Assembly (NCBI GenBank): GCA_934532985.1
Contig: CAKTAV010000008.1
Location: forward strand, 20,767 to 84,766
Length of the DNA: 64,000 nt
From: an uncultured Butyricicoccus sp.
Lineage (GTDB): Bacteria; Bacillota; Clostridia; Oscillospirales; Butyricicoccaceae
Direction: 5' to 3'
Below, one piece after another: positions 42,349 through 48,832 of the stretch (position 1 is its first letter; the number at the start of each line of letters is the position of its first letter). The notes beneath the pieces are model-generated. The model made no database searches and had not been told where the DNA came from. It saw nothing but the letters and a program-made list of their open reading frames with translations. Made by a program: the position numbers and the translations under genes.

Positions 42349-43101
42349 ATGAAGTGTACAAAACGTATTGTTTCCCTGTTCCTACTATTAGCTGCAATTG
42401 TTGGATCTGCCGCCGCACTCACCACAATCCAAAATTCTTCCCCCAAAATCACCGCCGTTCTTAATGGTGATTGGGGAGAGGGGCGTCTTGTTATGCAAAC
42501 AAACTTCGCAACTAATCTTTCAGACACAGCCATGCCAGCCGACTATGTTCGAATGTATCGTTCGACAAACAACGGAAAGTTTCAGGTAATGTCGCACACC
42601 TCACATAACGTTATTTATTCTTGGGATGAAGATAAAGAGCACGATCGCAAAACATTTATGTTTGACGATTTGTCGTGCAAAAATGGCACCTATTATCGAT
42701 ATAAGTTTGCAACAACAACCGTTGACCCTTCTACCGGCAAGCAGACTCCTGTAGCCTACAGCAACGTTAAAGCGCACTATTACCTAGAACCAATGTGCTC
42801 AAACCATCTGTCCATTAAAAACTCGGCGAACAAAAAAAGTATGACTATTTCGTGGAAAAAGCAGTGCAATCCCAAAGCGGACGGATACCAGCTTCGTTAC
42901 TATTATTATACCCGCTATGCAACTCATCCCAAGGTTAGCAAACAGATCACCCGCACCGTAAAGGGTGCGAAGACATCCAAGTATACCCTCAAGCACCGTT
43001 CCCCCAACAAGCAATACTGGGTACAAATCCGCAGCTATAAGAAGTACAAAGGGACTACCTATTATAGCAACTGGAGTGATTATGAGGGTCGGTATCTATA
43101 A
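42349..43101 (+). CDS. B3: secreted basic Fn3-like protein
   Basis: A 250-residue paralogue with a signal peptide (MKCTKRIVSLFLLLAAIVGSAAA). Domain 1 is unlike those of B1 and B2 (TAVLNGDWGEGRLVMQTNF, FQVMSHTSHNVIYSWDED). Domain 2 is nearly identical to B2, so the gene is a mosaic of two modules. AAAGGAGG precedes ATG 42349. It has its own promoter and terminator and lies after A3. Confidence 0.75.
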   Translation: MKCTKRIVSLFLLLAAIVGSAAALTTIQNSSPKITAVLNGDWGEGRLVMQTNFATNLSDTAMPADYVRMYRSTNNGKFQVMSHTSHNVIYSWDEDKEHDRKTFMFDDLSCKNGTYYRYKFATTTVDPSTGKQTPVAYSNVKAHYYLEPMCSNHLSIKNSANKKSMTISWKKQCNPKADGYQLRYYYYTRYATHPKVSKQITRTVKGAKTSKYTLKHRSPNKQYWVQIRSYKKYKGTTYYSNWSDYEGRYL

Positions 43102-43110
43102 GTAGTTGAA

Positions 43111-43136
43111 CCCCAGAAAGTTTCGGCTTTCTGGGG
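43111..43136 (+). terminator. Terminator of B3 (T-run interrupted)
   Basis: Same hairpin as the other B terminators, but the T-run reads GTTCTTCTTT, so it may be leaky into A4. Confidence 0.75.
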
Positions 43137-43148
43137 GTTCTTCTTTAT

Positions 43149-44159
43149 CAGCTGGCATTTGGCGACATCAATTTCAATGACCGCAAAATTCAGAAGAAGC
43201 TGAACGATGTGGATTCCAGCATCTATACGGCATTTAAGGAAGCTCCGGCTTATAAAACCACTACGGATATGTACTTCCCGAAGGCATTCTGTGAGTCGCC
43301 GAGTACGATGATTGTTGCGGCGCAGCCTTGCAGAGACACCGACGACAAGACGTTCCTGCATCCGTATTGGTTCGGTGACGCAGCGTCGGATGCGGTCAGC
43401 ATTTTCAATACCGACCTGTATACCAACGCTCAGTTCAAGACCGATCAAGACGTGTACGCCAAGTATCTGGCGGTTGGCAGATATTCTGCTAAGGCCGATT
43501 GGGCACGCGACTTTATTCTCAAGGCGCTGTCCTATAAGCGTGAAAACTATGTTGGAAACGTGGTTCTCAAGACGTACTTTATGAAGGAGTACAATCGTAT
43601 TTTCAATACAGAGTTCGATATTACCAAGGGCTGGTGCTCTGAATTTGCCTCTGTAACGCTCCACGAGAGCAAGTTAGGGGATGGGATTTCTTATCCACAT
43701 GAGATTTCTGTTCGTCGTTTTGTTTCTGAACTTTCAGACAAGCACCGTTTCTTCATGATTACCAAGGATAGTCTTGCCGCGGATTCCACGCACCCCTTTG
43801 TGCCAGCCACAAAGGATGCTACATTCGATAAATCGCATCCTGTCTTTGGTGCTATCCGGAAGTCTGATCAAAAGGATTTTCGTTTTTCCTGTACCAAGGC
43901 TACTGGTAATCCAGTAATTCCAGAAATTGGAGACATTATTTTCTTTAACACCTCAGCAACGTGCCACACTGGTATTGTCATCAATACCAATGGTAGTTAT
44001 GTATTTACTGTAGAGGGCAATGTTTCCGAAGCAAGTGCTGGAATCGGCACTAAAACGGACAACACCGTTCTTCACCGCCGCAGAAAAATCACGGTCACGG
44101 AAGGTAATGTTGATCGCATGGTTGGTATCGGAAAGGTATATCAGTATCCTCAGGACTAA
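43149..44159 (+). CDS. A4: truncated hydrolase gene with a divergent CHAP domain
   Basis: Homology to A1 begins at QLAFGDINFNDRKIQK, so the third repeat is nearly whole. It stays very close to A2 in DNA up to FILKALSYK, then changes abruptly to an unrelated-looking stretch (RENYVGNVVLKTYFMKEYNR) and a diverged CHAP domain: KGWCSEFASVTLHES, EIGDIIFFNTSATCHTGIVI, FTVEGN. Catalytic residues are kept, but most other positions differ from A1, A2, A3 and A5. No good ribosome site is seen; the first in-frame GTG is 43209. It may be silent, or weakly expressed by read-through from B3. Followed by B4. Confidence 0.7.
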   Translation, partial: QLAFGDINFNDRKIQKKLNDVDSSIYTAFKEAPAYKTTTDMYFPKAFCESPSTMIVAAQPCRDTDDKTFLHPYWFGDAASDAVSIFNTDLYTNAQFKTDQDVYAKYLAVGRYSAKADWARDFILKALSYKRENYVGNVVLKTYFMKEYNRIFNTEFDITKGWCSEFASVTLHESKLGDGISYPHEISVRRFVSELSDKHRFFMITKDSLAADSTHPFVPATKDATFDKSHPVFGAIRKSDQKDFRFSCTKATGNPVIPEIGDIIFFNTSATCHTGIVINTNGSYVFTVEGNVSEASAGIGTKTDNTVLHRRRKITVTEGNVDRMVGIGKVYQYPQD

Positions 44160-44184
44160 GATTCTGTAAACCATTATAACAAGG

Positions 44185-44218
44185 CAGCAAGAGGTTCGCC
44201 TCTTGCTGTCTCTTTTTA
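44185..44218 (+). terminator. Terminator after A4
   Basis: CAGCAAGAGG-TTCG-CCTCTTGCTG then a T-run. Confidence 0.88.
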
Positions 44219-44247
44219 TTGCTTTATTTTAATTGTGGTGCTATATT
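44219..44247 (+). promoter_or_regulatory. Promoter of B4
   Basis: TTGCTT, 17-bp spacer, TATATT; diverged from the B1-B3 promoters. Confidence 0.6.
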
Positions 44248-44275
44248 ATAGTCAGTAACAAAAGGAGGTACTGTT

Positions 44276-45067
44276 ATGAAGTATGCAAAACGTCTCGTTT
44301 CTTTGTTTCTATTGTTAGCTGTAACTGCTGGCTCGGTTTTTGCTTTCGACACTCCTGCGATACAGAGTATTTCTGTAAACGATTCTACTGCAACCGTACA
44401 AAATCCTAATCCCAAAATTACATCTGTTAAATTAGATCCCGATGTCGGTGGCAACACTCTTGCCGTGCGGACAAATTTTCAAATGCCTTTTGATGAAAAT
44501 TCTGAATCGCCCTTAATGTATCGAGATGAATCGCCTTTGGTTTATCGTTCAGTAAATAACAAGACGTTCAAGGTAGTATCTACATCTACCAATCAACATT
44601 TCTATGCGTGGGAGCCATACCCTAAACAGAATACTCAAAAATTCGTATTTTATGACAATTCCTGCAAAAACGGGGTATATTATCGCTATAAATTTTCAAC
44701 CATGCTGCGTAATTCCTCCACCGGAAAATGGTCTCCCATTGCACGCAGCAACATCAAATCATTTTATTTCCTTGACCCAATGAATCGTTGGGATATGCGT
44801 GTAAAAAACTCCAAAGATAACACTGCTATGACAGTTTCATGGAAGCGCAACTCTAAGGCAGATGGATACATGCTGTACTATGCATATATTCAGAAAAATG
44901 GTAAAGCCAAATGGTTTACTCGTAAAATTAAGGGGAATAAAACAACCAAGTTTACTCTCAAAAATCGCACACCTAACAAGCAGTATTATATCCAGATGCG
45001 TAGCTATAAAAAGTACAACGGCAAAACATATTATAGTGACTACAGTGACACCATGGAGCGTTACTAA
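44276..45067 (+). CDS. B4: secreted basic Fn3-like protein
   Basis: A 263-residue paralogue. The signal peptide region is almost that of B2, but both mature domains have diverged: TSVKLDPDVGGNTLAVRTNF, a short internal duplication (PLMYRDESPLVYRS), and domain 2 TAMTVSWKRNSKADGYMLYYAYIQKNGK..YYIQMRSYKKYNGKTYYSDYSD. It sits after the one A copy whose catalytic domain is also divergent (A4), which is what matched hydrolase/partner pairs predict. AAAGGAGG precedes the ATG. Confidence 0.75.
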   Translation: MKYAKRLVSLFLLLAVTAGSVFAFDTPAIQSISVNDSTATVQNPNPKITSVKLDPDVGGNTLAVRTNFQMPFDENSESPLMYRDESPLVYRSVNNKTFKVVSTSTNQHFYAWEPYPKQNTQKFVFYDNSCKNGVYYRYKFSTMLRNSSTGKWSPIARSNIKSFYFLDPMNRWDMRVKNSKDNTAMTVSWKRNSKADGYMLYYAYIQKNGKAKWFTRKIKGNKTTKFTLKNRTPNKQYYIQMRSYKKYNGKTYYSDYSDTMERY

Positions 45068-45078
45068 CTGCACTTTGA

Positions 45079-45111
45079 CCCCAGAAAGTTTCGGCTTTCT
45101 GGGGTTTTTTA
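45079..45111 (+). terminator. Terminator of B4
   Basis: CCCCAGAAAG-TTTCGG-CTTTCTGGGG then six T. Confidence 0.92.
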
Positions 45112-45121
45112 TCGTTTTACG

Positions 45122-45931
45122 TCTGGTGACGCGGCGTCGGATGCGGTCAGCATCTTCAATACTGACCTGTATACCAACGCTCAGTTCAAGACCGATCAGG
45201 ATGTATACGCCAAGTATCTGGCTGCCGGTAAGTATACCGCAAAGTCCGACTGGGCACGCGACTTTATTCTCAAGGCGCTGTCCTATAAGGGTGATGCTAC
45301 GGTAGATTCAACGGATATTCAGACGTACTTCCTTGACCGCTATGATGAAATTTTTAATCATACGCGCACATCTGACGGCGGCTGGTGCTCGGAATTTGCT
45401 TCCGTCGTCCTGCATGAAGCTATGCAGGCTCCCATCAACGAGTATCCGTACAGCACTTATGTCAAGGGCTTCATCCAGCAGTTCTCGTATCCTGATCCGG
45501 AGCGACCGGCATACGATGATAAGAAGGTAAGCTCCAGCACGAGCAAGTTCTATCTGGGCACTTACAACCAGAAGGACAAAACAACCGCCTTCCATGTCGG
45601 CAAGATTGATTCTTCGTACAACGAGAACACCTATTACCATTACGGCGGTACCACCGATTCCGGAAATGATCTTCATTTCTCGTGCACCGAGCTTGGTATC
45701 AAAGATGTCACCCCGCAGATCGGCGACCTGATCTTCTTCGGTCATTCCAACTCCTGCCACACCGGCATTGTCATCAATGTCAACGGCAGCCATATCTTTA
45801 CCGTAGAGGGTAATGTTGATGAACAGCAGGTACACGTCGGAACCAAGAAGGTCAACACTGTCCTGCATGTTCGCAGACGTCTGACCGGAACTAACCGTAA
45901 TGAACTGGTCGGCATCGGCAAGCTTTACTAA
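45122..45931 (+). pseudogene. A5: 5'-truncated hydrolase cassette
   Basis: Homology begins at SGDAASDAVSIFNTDLYTN, right after the B4 terminator and at the same position as A3. There is no promoter, ribosome site or early ATG (first in-frame ATG 45422), so it is probably silent. The catalytic residues are intact (GGWCSEFAS, CHTGIVI, FTVEGN). The DNA is close to A1 through most of the catalytic domain, then ends differently (HVRRRLTGTNRNELVGIGKLY) and lacks the ACHAALKAKLN tail. Followed by a different terminator and B5. Confidence 0.75.
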
Positions 45932-45963
45932 TTTATTTCGCTATTCCCTTTCATTTACCTTTT

Positions 45964-45998
45964 GGGGCGGGAGAGAAAATTCTCTCCCGCCCCGCTCC
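45964..45998 (+). terminator. Terminator after A5
   Basis: GGGGCGGGAGAGAA / TTCTCTCCCGCCCC stem. Unlike the TTCG hairpins after A1-A4, so the 3' end of this cassette has another history. Confidence 0.85.
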
Positions 45999-46016
45999 CT
46001 TTTCTATTTCAAGCTC

Positions 46017-46045
46017 TTGTGTTTCCCTCTGCATCATTGTATAAT
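46017..46045 (+). promoter_or_regulatory. Promoter of B5
   Basis: TTGTGT, 17-bp spacer, TATAAT. Confidence 0.65.
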
Positions 46046-46079
46046 GTGAAAACAGAGTAACATAAAAGGAGGTTCTATT

Positions 46080-46877
46080 ATGAAGTACACAAAACGTCTT
46101 GTTTCGTTGTTTCTACTGTTGTCAATCACAGCTGGTTCTACCATTGCACTGGCAGCAGAGAACGTACAAATCACTGCCAGTGATGTCGCCGCAGAGGACA
46201 CAGCAGTCGTTCAAAACACTAACCTTAAAATCAAACTTACCTATCCTTCTATAGATGAATCTTCGGGTATTCTTATCCAAACCAATTTTCAGAAACCTAC
46301 CAACTCTGCCGAAACCCCAGTATTATACCGATCCACAAATAACGGAAAGTTCAAGCCCCTTCCCAGCGGTTCCCGTCAAGTTTTCTATAGCTACTTTAAT
46401 CTGAGCACTCATTCTGATGACGGTCCGTTAAAAATAGAAGATGACACATGCAAAAACGGCCGATTTTATCAGTATAAATTAGCGACTGTCATTACAAACC
46501 CTTCTACCGGAAAATCCTCTGTTGTCGCATATAGCAAAGTAAAATCTCGTTATTATCTTTACAGCATGACCTACGGTTTACTAGGTTATAAACGTTCCGT
46601 AAAAAAGAAGACCATAACACTCTCTTGGAAGAACCAGTATAATTCCAAAGCTGACGGCTACCAACTACGTTATTACCACGAACTCAAAAATGGTCAACAT
46701 AGCAAAGTGGTAACTCGTACCATCAAGAACAAGCATACAACGAAGTATGTATTAAAGAACTGCATCTCTAATCAGCGCTATTTTGCTCAACTCCGTAGCT
46801 ATAAGAAGTACAAAGGAACTACCTATTATAGCAATTGGAGCGAAGACCGTATCATTAATAGAGCAACACTAAATTAA
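46080..46877 (+). CDS. B5: secreted basic Fn3-like protein
   Basis: A 265-residue paralogue with a signal peptide (MKYTKRLVSLFLLLSITAGSTIALA). Much of domain 1 (from TNSAETPVLYRSTNNGK to the KVKSRYYL region) is practically identical to B1, including long exact DNA stretches (about 46296-46545 against 38854-39103). The N-terminal part of the mature protein differs, and domain 2 is similar but with many changes. This patchwork points to gene conversion. Since A5 is close to A1 in the catalytic domain, the B1/B5 likeness fits paired evolution. AAAGGAGG precedes the ATG. Confidence 0.75.
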   Translation: MKYTKRLVSLFLLLSITAGSTIALAAENVQITASDVAAEDTAVVQNTNLKIKLTYPSIDESSGILIQTNFQKPTNSAETPVLYRSTNNGKFKPLPSGSRQVFYSYFNLSTHSDDGPLKIEDDTCKNGRFYQYKLATVITNPSTGKSSVVAYSKVKSRYYLYSMTYGLLGYKRSVKKKTITLSWKNQYNSKADGYQLRYYHELKNGQHSKVVTRTIKNKHTTKYVLKNCISNQRYFAQLRSYKKYKGTTYYSNWSEDRIINRATLN

Positions 46878-46884
46878 TATTAGC

Positions 46885-46917
46885 CCCAGGAAGTTTCGGC
46901 TTTCTGGGGTTTTTTTA
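46885..46917 (+). terminator. Terminator of B5
   Basis: CCCCAGGAAG-TTTCGG-CTTTCTGGGG then seven T. Confidence 0.9.
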
Positions 46918-46927
46918 TCCTTTTACT

Positions 46928-46958
46928 TTCGGTGACGCGGCGTCGGATGCAGTCAGCA
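46928..46958 (+). pseudogene. A6: 31-bp relic of another hydrolase cassette
   Basis: Starting at the same FGDAASDAVS point as A3 and A5, 31 bp match the A copies; the sequence then breaks into unrelated DNA leading to murI. It is the scar of a deleted cassette, or the array's recombination endpoint. Confidence 0.75.
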
Positions 46959-46981
46959 CACCACAATCATCCATCCGGCAG

Positions 46982-47010
46982 TAGACTTCTTTCGCAATCT
47001 GCGGTATAAT
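46982..47010 (+). promoter_or_regulatory. Promoter of murI
   Basis: TAGACT, 17-bp spacer, TATAAT (47005-47010). Confidence 0.55.
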
Positions 47011-47076
47011 AAGCAAATACAGACGGTATTGGGCTGTCTTCGACTTTAACTATGTTTGTTAGGAAGGTTATAGATC

Positions 47077-47850
47077 ATGTCGGATCTCCATGCACCGATT
47101 GGCGTGTTTGATTCTGGTATGGGTGGTATCAGCGTCCTCAAGGAGCTGGTACGGTTGATGCCAAATGAGAATTATTTGTTCTTTGGCGATTCCGCACATG
47201 CCCCCTATGGCATCCGTTCGGTGGACGAAGTAAAATATTTGACCCTGCACGCAGCGGAACATTTATTACAGCAGGGGTGTAAGGCAATTGTCATTGCCTG
47301 CAACACGGCGACCAGTGCGGCGATTTCTACCCTGCGTTCCCGTTGGCCAGAGCTGCCGATTATCGGCTTAGAGCCAGCGTTAAAACCCGCCGTACTCGCT
47401 TGTCCCGGCGGACGCGTTTTGGTTATGGCAACCCCGCTTACCCTGCGGGAGCATAAATTTGCCGCATTGATGCAGAAATATCAGCAGCAGGCGACGATTT
47501 TAACCCAGCCTGCGCCCAATCTCGTGGAATTTGTCGAGCGTGCTGAGCTGGATAGTTCCGAGCTTCTGCATTATCTGCACACCATTCTTCAGCCATATAT
47601 AGACGAGCCGGTGGATAGTGTCGTTTTGGGCTGTACGCATTTCCCCTTTGCACAGAATATGATTCGGGAAGCATTGGGATATCCGGTTCGCTTTTTTGAC
47701 GGCGGCGCCGGCGCCGCCCGCGAAACCTGTCGGCTGTTGGAACGCGCCGATCTGCGCAATCCCATTCTAGAACCCGGACACGTCCAGTTTGAAACCAGCG
47801 GCGATATTAACGAACGCCTGCCATTGTTTCAGTTCTTGTTGAATAAATAA
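47077..47850 (+). CDS. murI: Glutamate racemase
   Basis: A 257-residue enzyme making D-glutamate for peptidoglycan. IGVFDSGMGGISVLKEL with the catalytic Asp, FFGDSAHAPYG, the first catalytic Cys in IACNTATSAA and the second in LGCTHFPF are all present, along with FFDGGAGAAR. Typical length. It lies just right of the hydrolase array but has its own promoter and terminator, so the link is positional only. Confidence 0.95.
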   Translation: MSDLHAPIGVFDSGMGGISVLKELVRLMPNENYLFFGDSAHAPYGIRSVDEVKYLTLHAAEHLLQQGCKAIVIACNTATSAAISTLRSRWPELPIIGLEPALKPAVLACPGGRVLVMATPLTLREHKFAALMQKYQQQATILTQPAPNLVEFVERAELDSSELLHYLHTILQPYIDEPVDSVVLGCTHFPFAQNMIREALGYPVRFFDGGAGAARETCRLLERADLRNPILEPGHVQFETSGDINERLPLFQFLLNK

Positions 47851-47861
47851 GTGAAAAAAGA

Positions 47862-47905
47862 AAGGCTATTGTATCGAATTGCACGGTACAATAGCCTTTT
47901 TTGTG
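47862..47905 (+). terminator. Terminator of murI
   Basis: AAGGCTATTGTA / TACAATAGCCTT stem then TTTT. Confidence 0.88.
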
Positions 47906-47942
47906 TTGGATTTTTCTTTCATTTTCTGCTGAGAATAGAGTG

Positions 47943-48053
47943 GTAAATCTTACAACTCTTAGCTCCCTTGTGCAAACGAGCCGCGTCATGCCAGTGGCAT
48001 GTGAGCGAAGCGAACGCAGAACTGTCATCTGCTTTTGCATATGACGGAAGGGA
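47943..48053. repeat. Dispersed intergenic repeat
   Basis: AAATCTTAC..TTAGCTCCCTTGTGCAAACG..GCCAGTGGCATGTGAGCGAAGCG: the same family as 63660-63780 and, inverted, 26690-26812. Confidence 0.6.
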
Positions 48054-48662
48054 TTAAACTGTACACTTACATTCTATTTCCTCCGCTTCCACGTCCATCA
48101 CATCCAATGTGCCGTTGATGGCACAGCGCAGGATAACCGTCACATACTCGGTAATATGCGTGCGGTCGCGCAGAGAGGGGTCATTCAGCGAAGAGAACAG
48201 GATGCCGCAGACCGCTTCGGTCAACAGCTCACATAAAAACCGCTTAAATTCCTCCGGAAAGTGCTTATTCTGCAGCTCTTCCGCTTCGCAGACAACCTGC
48301 TGCGCAATCCGAATGAACTCATCGTGAAAATAGTGGTATAGAATATCCCGTCCGACAGAGCGATAGATATTCAACAGAATCACTTCATTTTCTTCAATGT
48401 AGTCCAGCACAAAAGCAATCGCCTTGTCGTGCTCGCGAATCAGATGAAATTGGGAGAGAACGGACAGCGTATCCTGCTGAATCATCCAGTTGAGCAGATC
48501 ATACACGTCGGTAAAATGATAATAAAAGGTTTTTCGGTTGACACCGCAGTCCCGCACCAATGCGCTGACGGTGATTTGAGAAAACGGTTGGCGGAGCATA
48601 CGCTGTTTGAGTGCATCGGCAAAGGCCTGGCGGGTTTGCAGTCTGCTTTCTTCGTGAGTCAT
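48054..48662 (-). CDS. TetR-family regulator (DhaS-like)
   Basis: A 202-residue protein with N-terminal HTH (ADALKQRMLRQPFSQITVSALVRDCGVNRKTFYYHFTDVYDLL) and a C-terminal TetR_C_7-type helical domain (DYIEENEVILLNIYRSVGRD, DEFIRIAQ). Divergent from the MMPL transporter, whose promoter region has an inverted repeat; it is probably its repressor. GGAGGG precedes the ATG. Cys-rich at the very end (IECKC). Confidence 0.9.
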   Translation of the reverse strand: MTHEESRLQTRQAFADALKQRMLRQPFSQITVSALVRDCGVNRKTFYYHFTDVYDLLNWMIQQDTLSVLSQFHLIREHDKAIAFVLDYIEENEVILLNIYRSVGRDILYHYFHDEFIRIAQQVVCEAEELQNKHFPEEFKRFLCELLTEAVCGILFSSLNDPSLRDRTHITEYVTVILRCAINGTLDVMDVEAEEIECKCTV

Positions 48663-48737
48663 ACGATTCCCTCCTGTCTATCTGATTAAATTATATCGAG
48701 ACCCGCCAAAAAAAGAAAGAGAATTTTTGAAGTTTAC

Positions 48738-48761
48738 CGGACAGCTGACCAGAATTGTCCG
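48738..48761. promoter_or_regulatory. Inverted-repeat operator candidate before the MMPL gene
   Basis: CGGACA-N12-TGTCCG, centred upstream of a TATAAT -10 (48785-48790). A plausible site for the divergent TetR protein. Confidence 0.5.
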
Positions 48762-48832
48762 TCGTTTTTGAAAAACCACCATGCTATAATATAGGGCAAA
48801 TAACATTTCGACGAGAGGAAGAGCAGGTAACA

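Noticed and set aside
36475..46960. Regular repeats across 10 kb as a CRISPR or simple tandem-repeat locus
   Set aside because: The units are whole genes with promoters and terminators, of unequal length, not short direct repeats with spacers.
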